Shown in pieces: positions 7,815 through 15,303 of a DNA stretch of 36,310 nucleotides. The DNA lies in contig JAGXHI010000067.1 in NCBI GenBank assembly GCA_024636295.1, positions 1 through 36,310 on the forward strand. The letters are read 5' to 3'. Position numbers and translations under genes: made by a program. Source of the DNA: Desulfuromonadales bacterium. Lineage in GTDB: Bacteria > Desulfobacterota > Desulfuromonadia > Desulfuromonadales > JAGXHI01. The notes under the pieces were generated by a model. The model was given only the letters and a program-made list of their open reading frames with translations. It was not told where the DNA came from and made no database searches. Position 1 is the stretch's first letter; each line of letters begins with the position of its first letter.

Positions 7815-9011
7815 ATGCGCGAAGTGGCAATTGTTAATCCGGTTCGGACAGCCGTAGGGAATTTTCTGGGCGTATTGAAGGATGTGCCGGCGGCGGACCT
7901 GGCGACAACGGTTATCAGGGCCATATTGAACCAGACCGGCCTCGATCCCGATAAAATCGACGATGTGATCCTGGGGCACGGCTACGGGAGCGGCGAAGAG
8001 CCTGCCATCGGGAGGCTCGCCGCCCTGAAGGCGGGACTTCCGATCGAAGTGCCGGGATACGAGGTCGATCGCCGGTGCGGATCGGGGCTTCAGGCTATCG
8101 TCAATGCAGCCATGATGGTCCAGACGGGAAATGCCGACGTCGTCCTGGCGGGCGGAACCGACAATATGAGCCGGGTGGAGTTTTATACCACCGAAATGAG
8201 ATTCGGGAGCCGGTTCGGGTCGGTAACCCTGCATGATCGGCTTGTGCGGGGACGCTGGACTGTTTCGCCTGAAGAACGATTCGGTCCCATTTCAGGAATG
8301 ATCGAAACGGCGGAAAACCTTGCGAGGGAGTACAAAATTACCCGCGAAGAACAGGATGCCTTCGCCTTCCAGAGCCACAAACGGGCCCTGGCGGCGATGG
8401 AGAGCGGAAAGTTCACCGAGGAAATCGTTCCGGTGACGGTCCCCCAGAGAAAAGGGGAGCCGAAGTTGGTCCAGAGGGACGAGGGGCCTCGGGAAAATAT
8501 TTCGATGGACGCCCTCTCGAACCTTCGCCCCATCTCGAAAGATGGTTCCGTGACCGCGGGCAATGCCAGCACCCAGAACGATGCGGCGGCGGCCTGCCTC
8601 GTGGTTGCAGCGGACAAACTGTCAGAGCTGGGCCTCGAACCGATGGCATACCTGAAAGGGTGGGCCGTGGCAGGCGTGCACCCGGCTACCATGGGGATAG
8701 GCCCGGTTCCCGCAACCGCAAAGGCCCTCGCCCGCACCGGGCTCTCTCTGGAGGATCTGGACCTTATCGAGGTAAATGAAGCCTTCGCGGTCCAGGTATT
8801 GTCGGTTCTCCGGGAGTGGAAATCTGACGTGAACGACAGACTCAATGTAAACGGATCGGGCATTTCCCTGGGGCATCCCATCGGCGCGACCGGCGCGAGA
8901 ATCCTCGCGACCATGCTGCACGAAATGAAGCGGCGGGAGGCCCGGTATGCCCTGGAAACAATGTGCATCGGCGGCGGGCAGGGACTTGCCGCCATATTCG
9001 AGAGAAAATAG
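7815..9011 (+). CDS. Thiolase (acetyl-CoA C-acyltransferase)
   Basis: This 398-residue enzyme cleaves a 3-oxoacyl-CoA with CoA, or condenses two acyl-CoAs, through a cysteine-linked acyl intermediate. The nucleophile is Cys88 in RRCGSGLQ. VNEAFA supplies the asparagine-containing motif, GHPIGATGAR holds His354, and Cys384 in CIGGGQG is the acid/base residue. All catalytic parts are present and length is normal. An AAGGAGGAG site precedes the ATG, which I take as the first gene of the plus-strand operon. It is one of two thiolases here; with the second at 14049 it may handle different chain lengths or branching. Confidence 0.93.
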   Translation: MREVAIVNPVRTAVGNFLGVLKDVPAADLATTVIRAILNQTGLDPDKIDDVILGHGYGSGEEPAIGRLAALKAGLPIEVPGYEVDRRCGSGLQAIVNAAMMVQTGNADVVLAGGTDNMSRVEFYTTEMRFGSRFGSVTLHDRLVRGRWTVSPEERFGPISGMIETAENLAREYKITREEQDAFAFQSHKRALAAMESGKFTEEIVPVTVPQRKGEPKLVQRDEGPRENISMDALSNLRPISKDGSVTAGNASTQNDAAAACLVVAADKLSELGLEPMAYLKGWAVAGVHPATMGIGPVPATAKALARTGLSLEDLDLIEVNEAFAVQVLSVLREWKSDVNDRLNVNGSGISLGHPIGATGARILATMLHEMKRREARYALETMCIGGGQGLAAIFERK

Positions 9012-9134
9012 CGCCCGGCGGCCGACTTCCGGAAGATCCCACTCTGGAGATCTCAGTGAAGATCACCACTGTCCATCAGGCAGGGCGATGCCGGGATACC
9101 GAATTAGACGACGCTCCCTAAGGAAGATGAGACG

Positions 9135-9467
9135 ATGGTCACTGTCCTTCTGAAAATTTCATCGGCGCCGAAAAGGCGCCGGGAAATACTACAGGCCATT
9201 CGCCCTGTTCTGGCCCCGGCCCGGGTTCAACCCGGGTGTACCAGCAGTCTGCTGTGCCAGGATCTTGAAAACCCGAATCAGCTCATTCTGGTGCAGGAGT
9301 GGAATTCGCAATCGGAGTTGCAAAACCATTTTCGTTCAAAGGATTTCAAAAGAATTCTGGCGGCCATGGAAATGGCGGACGAAAGGCCGGAAATGATTTT
9401 TCATATCGGAGGGAAAACAGCTGGTCTGGAGTTTGTGAACTCTGGCGGGCAATCCGATGAAATATGA
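9135..9467 (+). CDS. Antibiotic biosynthesis monooxygenase (ABM) domain protein
   Basis: The 110-residue protein has the pattern of the small dimeric alpha/beta-barrel ABM family (YgiN-like): an opening strand VTVLLKISSAPKRRREILQA, then a central strand with a CQDLENPNQLILVQEW segment, then a helix SELQNHFRSKDFKRILAA. The LVQEWNSQSELQNHF stretch is close to the family signature. Members include quinol monooxygenases and many proteins of unknown role. It lies between a thiolase and an acyl-CoA dehydrogenase in the operon, so it may act on a pathway intermediate or protect against a reactive by-product. No function can be assigned firmly. The ribosome site AAGGA is 10 or more bases upstream. 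Confidence 0.75.
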   Translation: MVTVLLKISSAPKRRREILQAIRPVLAPARVQPGCTSSLLCQDLENPNQLILVQEWNSQSELQNHFRSKDFKRILAAMEMADERPEMIFHIGGKTAGLEFVNSGGQSDEI

Positions 9468-9510
9468 AATTCAGACATACCGTTTATTACAAACAAAAAG
9501 GAGAATGTGA

Positions 9511-10668
9511 ATGCTTGACACGGAACTGGGCGGTCAAATCAGGTCGGCGGTGCGCGACCTCTGCGGAACGTTTCCCGACACTTACTGGCGAGAGGTGGAC
9601 GAGTCCCGGGGATATCCGGAAAAATTCGTTCAGGCCCTGACCGACGCCGGTTGGCTGGCAGCGTTGATCCCCGAGGAGTACGGAGGTTCGGGACTTGGCA
9701 TCGCGGAGGCCTCCATCATTCTCGAGGAGGTTAATCGTTCCGGAGGCAACTCGGGCGCCTGCCACGCTCAGATGTATATCATGGGCACTTTGCTTCGCCA
9801 TGGTTCGGAGAAACAGAAACGAGAGTATCTCCCCCGGATTGCCAGCGGCGAACTGAGGCTGCAGTCCTTCGGAGTGACCGAACCGACCACGGGCACCGAT
9901 ACGACAAAGCTCAAAACCACCGCCGTTCGCAAGGGTGACCATTACGTGGTGAATGGCCAGAAAGTCTGGATCAGCCGCGTTCAGCACTCCGATCTGCTGC
10001 TCCTTCTGGCGCGCACGACCCCCCTGAACGAGGTAAAGAAAAAATCCGACGGCCTTTCCGTCTTCCTCGTCGACCTGCGGGAAGCCAGCGAAAGTGAACT
10101 GACCGTGCGGCCTATCCGAAACATGATGAATCACGAAACCAACGAGCTTTTCTTCGACAACCTGAAAGTCCCCGCGGAGAATCTGATCGGTGAGGAGGGA
10201 AGAGGGTTCCGCTACATTCTCGACGGGATGAATGCCGAGCGCATTCTCATCGCCGCCGAATGCGTCGGTGACGGTTACTGGTTCGTGGACCGGGCATCCT
10301 CCTACGCCAAGGAACGCGTCGTCTTCGACCGGCCCATCGGCCAGAATCAGGGCATTCAGTTTCCCATCGCCCGGGCCTATGTGAATATCGAGGCCGCCAA
10401 CCTGATGCGGTTTCGGGCCGCCGAACTGTTCGATACCGGAAAACCGTGCGGCGCGGAAGCCAACATGGCGAAACTTCTGGCCGCGGACGCATCATGGGAA
10501 GCCGCCAATGTCGCCGTCCAGACCTACGGAGGATTCGGTTTCGCGGCTGAATTCGACATCGAGCGCAAGTTCAGGGAAACCAAGCTTTACCAGGTGGCCC
10601 CGATTTCCACCAACCTTATCCTGTCGTTCATCGGGGAACACGTTCTGGGCATGCCGAGATCGTTCTGA
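9511..10668 (+). CDS. Acyl-CoA dehydrogenase (isovaleryl/LCAD-type active site)
   Basis: This 385-residue flavoprotein introduces the alpha,beta double bond in an acyl-CoA and passes electrons to ETF. Visible motifs are GVTEPTTGTD (FAD contact), the VWISRVQHSD strand, and QTYGGFGFAAEFDIERKFRE near the C-terminus. At the position of the usual MCAD catalytic glutamate (YEG motif) this protein has LYQVAPIST, with no acid. A glutamate at 243 in GMNAERILIA falls where isovaleryl-CoA and long-chain dehydrogenases keep their base. This suggests a branched or long substrate. AAAAAGGAG precedes the ATG. The next gene, a MaoC hydratase, could act on its product. Confidence 0.92.
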   Translation: MLDTELGGQIRSAVRDLCGTFPDTYWREVDESRGYPEKFVQALTDAGWLAALIPEEYGGSGLGIAEASIILEEVNRSGGNSGACHAQMYIMGTLLRHGSEKQKREYLPRIASGELRLQSFGVTEPTTGTDTTKLKTTAVRKGDHYVVNGQKVWISRVQHSDLLLLLARTTPLNEVKKKSDGLSVFLVDLREASESELTVRPIRNMMNHETNELFFDNLKVPAENLIGEEGRGFRYILDGMNAERILIAAECVGDGYWFVDRASSYAKERVVFDRPIGQNQGIQFPIARAYVNIEAANLMRFRAAELFDTGKPCGAEANMAKLLAADASWEAANVAVQTYGGFGFAAEFDIERKFRETKLYQVAPISTNLILSFIGEHVLGMPRSF

Positions 10669-10681
10669 ACCCTGAAAGCAT

Positions 10682-10722
10682 CACCTCGGAGCGGAGACGT
10701 CTTTTTTCTCCGTTCCTCGGTG
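10682..10722 (+). other. Intergenic hairpin
   Basis: A 16-position imperfect stem (10682-10697 with 10707-10722, two mismatches and one G-U) surrounds a T-rich loop in the 105-base gap before the MaoC gene. There is no T-run right after it, so it is more likely an mRNA processing or stability element than a terminator. Confidence 0.35.
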
Positions 10723-10773
10723 AGCTCAGTGGTGAGATAACTCTTTTTACAATCAATCAAAAAGGAGAACATC

Positions 10774-11277
10774 ATGTCCAAAGAAGGCTGGAGCGGACGG
10801 GTATACGAAGATTTCGAGCTGGGGGATATCTACCGTCACCCGCTGGGAAGGACCATCCTGAGCGCCGACAACAGCTGGTTTACCCTGCTGACCCAGAACA
10901 CCGCTCCTCTCCATTTCGATCACCACTATGCGTCCCAGACCGAATTCGGAAAACCCCTGGTCAACTCCTGCTTCGTCCTTGCCCTGGTGACCGGCCAAAG
11001 CGTCACCGATATCTCCCAGAACGTCATGGCCAATCTGGCCTGGGATGAAGTGCGTCTGCCCAATCCGGTATTCGAGGGGGACACTATTTATTCCCAATCC
11101 GAGGTTCTGGAGAAAAGAGAGTCCGGAAAGCGTCCCAACGTCGGCATTGTCAAAGTAAAGACAACCGGCTTCAACCAGAATGGAACGGTGGTGATTACCT
11201 ACACCCGCACGGTGATGGTTTACAAAAAAGGGTGCGTCCCCCGGCTTGCGAAGCTCGAGCCAGATCAATCGTCCTGA
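10774..11277 (+). CDS. MaoC-family (R)-specific enoyl-CoA hydratase (itaconyl/mesaconyl-CoA hydratase-like)
   Basis: This 167-residue single-hotdog hydratase starts YEDFELGDIYRHPLGRTI, then NSWFTLLTQNTAPLHFDHHY. The second stretch is the hydratase motif: an aspartate and a histidine around the N...PLHFD sequence activate water. FGKPLVNSCFVLALVTG and WDEVRLPNPVFEGDTIY follow. From memory it resembles the mycobacterial Rv2499c type next to citE, which hydrates itaconyl-CoA, more than PhaJ. Together with the CitE-like lyase at 20309 and the CoA-transferase at 17651 it could complete itaconate-like degradation. Alternatively it hydrates ordinary or branched enoyl-CoAs to (R)-3-hydroxyacyl-CoA for the SDR at 21888. 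The AAAAAGGAG site is strong. Confidence 0.88.
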   Translation: MSKEGWSGRVYEDFELGDIYRHPLGRTILSADNSWFTLLTQNTAPLHFDHHYASQTEFGKPLVNSCFVLALVTGQSVTDISQNVMANLAWDEVRLPNPVFEGDTIYSQSEVLEKRESGKRPNVGIVKVKTTGFNQNGTVVITYTRTVMVYKKGCVPRLAKLEPDQSS

Positions 11278-11581
11278 ATCCTGGTTCTGGTAGTCTGGGC
11301 CGATTCATTGGGAAGAAGATACGTATTTCTCCGTAATAGCGTAGATGGTCCGAAATTTCGTAGGCCAGCCCGTCCCGGAGGATTCCGCGACAAAAAAGTT
11401 CCATTTCCCGGCCCTGTTTTTCCGGCAGATTTTCGGCAAAGGCATGAATTACGCTTTTGGCATGTTTTCTGTAGCACCACAATGATGGAGAACGGCCCGG
11501 GTAAACCGGGATGCCTTGCAGAAATCCGGCGAATGGCCAGGATTTACCAATTCCCATCCACCCTCAAGAGAAGAGAGGAAC
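11278..11581. other. 304-bp gap inside the operon
   Basis: This separates the MaoC and second acyl-CoA dehydrogenase genes. I see a short GC-rich dyad near 11494-11513 (CCCGG, GTAAA-type loop, CCGGG) but no T-run and no convincing promoter. A minus-strand open frame (11195-11557) crosses it and overlaps the MaoC 3' end; it has no ribosome site and no recognised domain. The end holds the AGAGAAGAGAGGAAC ribosome site for 11582. Confidence 0.5.
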
Positions 11582-12730
11582 ATGGACCATTATAGATCGC
11601 CCTGGATGAATGACGAATTGAGACTCCTGCAGGAAGCCGTCCGGCAGTTCTATGCCGAGGAGTTCGTCCCCCATTACGAGCGCTGGATCGAACAGGGCAT
11701 GGTGGATCGGGAGGCCTGGAACAAAGCAGGAGAGATGGGAATCCTGTGCGCCAGCATTCCGGAGGAATACGGAGGCGCCGGAGGAACTTTCGCTCACGAG
11801 GCCGTTATTGCCCGGGAGCTTTCCCGTGCGGGAATAACCGGCTTCTCGAACGGGGTTCACAGCGGGATTCTGGCCCACTATATACTGGTTTACGGAACTG
11901 AAGAGCAGAGGAGAAAGTGGCTTCCCAAAATGGCCACGGGGGAAATGGTCGGGGCGATCGCAATGACGGAACCGGGTGCCGGAACCGATCTGGGCGGGAT
12001 ATCCATGACAGCCCGACTGGAAAACGGAAACTACAGGTTGAACGGTTCGAAGACCTTCATTACCAATGGACACCATGCGGATCTGATCTGCGTGGTGGCC
12101 AAAACCGATCCGGCCCTGGGCCACAAGGGGATATCCCTCATCATGGTGGAAACCGGGAACCTGGATGGATTCAGCCGAGGGCTCCCCCTGAAGAAACTGG
12201 GAATGAAAGCGGCGGATACCACCGAACTTTTCTTCGATGATGTTCTTGTCCCCGCATCCAACCTGCTGGGAGATAAAAAAGGGGAAGGATTCGCGCAGCT
12301 TCTTCAGCAGCTCCCCCGGGAGCGGATGTATATCGCGGTGACCGCGGTAGCCGTCATGGAACGGGCGCTTGAGTTGACGGTGGAGTATGTAAAGGAACGA
12401 AAAGCCTTTGGAAAGCATCTGATCGATTTCCAGAATACCCGGTTCAAGCTGGCCGAGTGCAAGACCGAGGCGAAGATCGCCCGGATTTTTGTCGACCACT
12501 GCATCGAAAGGGTGCTGGACGGAACTCTCGATACGGCCACGGCTGCCATGGCCAAGTGGTGGACAACACAGAAACAATGTGAGATCGTCGATGAATGCAT
12601 GCAGCATTTCGGCGGATACGGCTTTATGCTGGAGTACCCGATCGCTCACATGTACGCCGACTCCCGCGTTCAGAAAATTTACGGCGGGTCCAATGAAATC
12701 ATGAAGGAACTGATCGCACGCTCGCTGTAA
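11582..12730 (+). CDS. Acyl-CoA dehydrogenase (long-chain type)
   Basis: The 382-residue protein contains AMTEPGAGTD, TFITNGHHAD and the C-terminal MQHFGGYGFMLEYPIAHMYAD block of acyl-CoA dehydrogenases. The usual MCAD-type glutamate in YEGxxEI is a glycine here (KIYGGSNEIM). Glu247 in LLQQLPRERMYIA instead occupies the position of the base in long-chain and isovaleryl-CoA dehydrogenases, so the enzyme should be active. The open frame extends 22 codons upstream to 11516, but GAGAGGAAC sits just before the ATG at 11582 and homology begins there. It is followed after 64 bases by the racemase gene. Two dehydrogenases in one operon suggest successive or chain-length-specific oxidations. Confidence 0.92.
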   Translation: MDHYRSPWMNDELRLLQEAVRQFYAEEFVPHYERWIEQGMVDREAWNKAGEMGILCASIPEEYGGAGGTFAHEAVIARELSRAGITGFSNGVHSGILAHYILVYGTEEQRRKWLPKMATGEMVGAIAMTEPGAGTDLGGISMTARLENGNYRLNGSKTFITNGHHADLICVVAKTDPALGHKGISLIMVETGNLDGFSRGLPLKKLGMKAADTTELFFDDVLVPASNLLGDKKGEGFAQLLQQLPRERMYIAVTAVAVMERALELTVEYVKERKAFGKHLIDFQNTRFKLAECKTEAKIARIFVDHCIERVLDGTLDTATAAMAKWWTTQKQCEIVDECMQHFGGYGFMLEYPIAHMYADSRVQKIYGGSNEIMKELIARSL

Positions 12731-12794
12731 ACCGCAACGACGGATACAACGGAATATATGATGCGGTATTCACTGCAGAAAGGATGAATTTGGG

Positions 12795-13922
12795 ATGGGA
12801 CCGTTGAAAGGGGTAAAGGTCGTCGAGTTCGCCGGCATCGGACCGGGGCCGTTCTGCACCATGATGCTTGCCGATATGGGCGCGGAGGTCCTCCGGATCG
12901 ATCGGAAAGGCGGCGAGTCGCGCTTCGGCAAATTTGACGTCATGGCCCGGGGTCGCCGTTCGGTGGCCCTCGATCTGAAGAAGTCCGAAGGGATCGAGGC
13001 GGCGCTGAAGCTTGTGGATCGCGCGGATATACTGATCGAGGGATTCCGCCCGGGCGTCATGGAACGCCTGGGGCTGGGGCCGGAGATCTGCCATGAGCGC
13101 AACCGGAAGCTCGTCTATGGCCGGATGACCGGATGGGGGCAGGAAGGTCCCCTTTCTGCGGCCGCCGGCCACGACATCAACTATATCGCACTGACCGGCG
13201 CCCTTCGCGCCATCGGCCGTCCCGGAGAGCCACCTCCCCCTCCCCTGAATCTGATCGGTGATTTCGGCGGGGGGGGCATGCTGCTGGCCTTCGGCGTGGT
13301 CTGCGCCCTGTGGGAAGCCGGGGTCTCCGGCAAGGGACAGGTCGTGGATGCCGCCATGACGGACGGGGCCTCCCTGCTTATGGCGATGATGTACGGCGCC
13401 CGGGCCGCTGGAATGTGGAGTGTTCACCGGGGGGTGAACAGGCTCGACGGCAGCGCGCCCCATTACGACACCTACGCCTGCGCCGACGGGAAATACATCT
13501 CCGTCGGTTCGAACGAGCCCCAGTTCTATGCCCTGCTTCTCGAAAAATGCGAAATCGACGATCCCGCCTTCCAGGCTCAGCACGACGTGGACGGATGGCC
13601 GGAGCTGAAGAAGAAGCTGGCCGTGATCTTCCTGAAAAAAACCCGCGCCGAGTGGTGCGACATCATGGAGGGCACCGACGTCTGCTTCGCTCCGGTGCTC
13701 GACATGGACGAGGCGCCTGAGCATCCGCACAACAAGGCGCGCAACACCTTCATCGAGGTGGCCGGAGTTCTCCAGCCGGCGCCCGCCCCCCGGTTCAGCC
13801 GCACCAGGCCGGAAGTGCAGGGCCCTGCTCCCCTTCCTGGGGAACACACCGAGCAGGCGCTGCCCGACTGGGGGCTGGACGCCGCGACGATTGCGCGGCT
13901 GAAAGAAACCGGAGCGATCTGA
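12795..13922 (+). CDS. Alpha-methylacyl-CoA racemase (AMACR/MCR type, family III CoA-transferase fold)
   Basis: The 375-residue protein has the family III CoA-transferase fold. The active-site residues match alpha-methylacyl-CoA racemase rather than a transferase. His126 lies in [12 protein letters not shown], Asp156 in [11 protein letters not shown], and Glu241 in GSNEPQFY. These are the same numbers as the catalytic set reported for Mycobacterium tuberculosis MCR. The enzyme interconverts (2R)- and (2S)-2-methylacyl-CoA esters, which beta-oxidation needs because acyl-CoA dehydrogenases accept only one epimer. Its place between an acyl-CoA dehydrogenase and a thiolase strongly suggests a methyl-branched substrate. 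Start supported by GAAAGGATGAATTTGGG upstream, a modest ribosome site. Confidence 0.9.
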   Translation: MGPLKGVKVVEFAGIGPGPFCTMMLADMGAEVLRIDRKGGESRFGKFDVMARGRRSVALDLKKSEGIEAALKLVDRADILIEGFRPGVMERLGLGPEICHERNRKLVYGRMTGWGQEGPLSAAAGHDINYIALTGALRAIGRPGEPPPPPLNLIGDFGGGGMLLAFGVVCALWEAGVSGKGQVVDAAMTDGASLLMAMMYGARAAGMWSVHRGVNRLDGSAPHYDTYACADGKYISVGSNEPQFYALLLEKCEIDDPAFQAQHDVDGWPELKKKLAVIFLKKTRAEWCDIMEGTDVCFAPVLDMDEAPEHPHNKARNTFIEVAGVLQPAPAPRFSRTRPEVQGPAPLPGEHTEQALPDWGLDAATIARLKETGAI

Positions 13923-13950
13923 TCGCCCCCAGAAAAGTCAAGCAACTCAA

Positions 13951-14025
13951 GCCTATCGCGGCATGGAGGTCGCTCCTGCAACCTTTTCATCTTTCTTTTG
14001 CAGGAGCGGTCTCCCGACCGCGAAT
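13951..14025. repeat. REP-like palindromic pair (BIME-like)
   Basis: Two similar units face each other. The right unit (13999-14025) reads TTGCAGGAGCGG, then TCTCCC, then GACCGCGAAT and folds as GCGGTC/GACCGC. The left unit (13951-13980) is its inverted, less perfect copy ending CGCTCCTGCA. About 20 bases of T-rich sequence lie between them. The arrangement resembles repetitive extragenic palindromes found between genes in many Proteobacteria. It lies in the only gap between the racemase and second thiolase genes. Confidence 0.6.
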
Positions 14026-14048
14026 CGTCCATTTGAATGGAGACAATC

Positions 14049-15257
14049 ATGAGTCCGGAAGCATATATCTACGACGCCGTCAGGACGCCCCGCGGCAAGG
14101 GAAGATACGACGGTTCTCTCTACGAAATCAAGCCGGTCGCCCTTCTTGGAGACCTGTTGAACGCCCTGAAGGAGCGCAACGAGCTGGATCCCGCACGGAT
14201 CGACGATGTCGTTGCCGGCTGCGTGGTCCCCATCGGAGAACAGGGCTCGAATATCGCCAAAACAGCGGCCCTCTATGCAGGTTGGGATGACAGCGTCCCA
14301 GGGATGCAGCTCAATCGCTTCTGCGGCTCGGGTCTCGAGGCGGTGAATCTGGCCGCCATGAAGGTCCGCTCCGGCTGGGAGGATCTGGTGGTCGCAGGCG
14401 GCGTCGAAAGCATGTCCCGGGTCCGGATGGGATCAGACAACGGTCCGATGAACAAGGATCCGGAAACCAGCATCAGGATTGGTTATGTCCCCCAGGGAAT
14501 CGGTGCGGATGTCATCGCCACCATGGAGGGATTCTCCCGCGAGGACATCGACGCCTTTGCCCTGGACTCCCACCGTAAAGCGGCGGCAGCTTCGGAAAAC
14601 GGTTATTTTTCCCGATCCCTTGTTCCTGTTCGTGACAGAAACGGTTTGATGATTCTGGAGCATGACGAGACGATCCGCAAAAACGCCAGCATGGAGAAAA
14701 TGGCCAAACTGCCTCCCGCCTTCGAATCCCTGGGCTCCGCCGGATACGATGCCGTTATGATGACCAAGTATCCCCAGCTCGATGCCATCGATTACGTTCA
14801 TACCTCCGCGAGTTCCTCCGGAATCGTGGATGGCGCGGGGATGGTCCTGATCGGCAGCGAAGCCGCCGGGAAGGCCACCGGGCTGACTCCCCGGGGCCGG
14901 ATCGTCGCGACGGCGACCGTCGGGGTCTGCCCCACCATCATGCTCCTGGGCCCCATGCCCGCGACCCGGAAGGTTCTCGCAAAAGCGGAAATGAGCATCG
15001 ATGACATCGATCTCTTCGAGGTCAATGAAGCCTTCGCCTCGGTGGTGATGAAATTCAAGAAGGAAATGGAAGTGCCTCCGGAGAAGATCAACGTGAACGG
15101 CGGCGCCATCGCCATGGGACACCCGCTCGGCGCAACAGGCGCCATGCTCCTGGGCACCCTGCTCGATGAACTGGAGCGCCGCAACCTGCGTTATGGACTC
15201 TGCACCCTGTGCGTGGCCGAGGGGATGGGGATTGCGACCATCATCGAAAGACTCTAG
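14049..15257 (+). CDS. Thiolase, second copy in operon
   Basis: This 402-residue thiolase has nucleophile Cys92 in [21 protein letters not shown], His358 in [10 protein letters not shown] and Cys388 near the C-terminus. The last motif is CVAEGMG, where most thiolases have CxGGGxG, so the loop that shapes the oxyanion hole differs. An ATG four codons earlier (14037) is possible, but GGAG at 14039-14042 is well spaced only for the ATG at 14049. It precedes the hydratase/dehydrogenase fusion by 46 bases; together they would form a classical FadA/FadB-like pair. Confidence 0.92.
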   Translation: MSPEAYIYDAVRTPRGKGRYDGSLYEIKPVALLGDLLNALKERNELDPARIDDVVAGCVVPIGEQGSNIAKTAALYAGWDDSVPGMQLNRFCGSGLEAVNLAAMKVRSGWEDLVVAGGVESMSRVRMGSDNGPMNKDPETSIRIGYVPQGIGADVIATMEGFSREDIDAFALDSHRKAAAASENGYFSRSLVPVRDRNGLMILEHDETIRKNASMEKMAKLPPAFESLGSAGYDAVMMTKYPQLDAIDYVHTSASSSGIVDGAGMVLIGSEAAGKATGLTPRGRIVATATVGVCPTIMLLGPMPATRKVLAKAEMSIDDIDLFEVNEAFASVVMKFKKEMEVPPEKINVNGGAIAMGHPLGATGAMLLGTLLDELERRNLRYGLCTLCVAEGMGIATIIERL

Positions 15258-15303
15258 AACGGCTGAAATTAGAATCTCTCATTCCCAGACGAGGTGGGAA
15301 ATC

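Noticed and set aside
11195..11557. Minus-strand open frame of 120 codons across the MaoC end and the following gap, partly protein-like
   Set aside because: No ribosome site, overlaps a confident gene in antisense, and no domain is recognisable.
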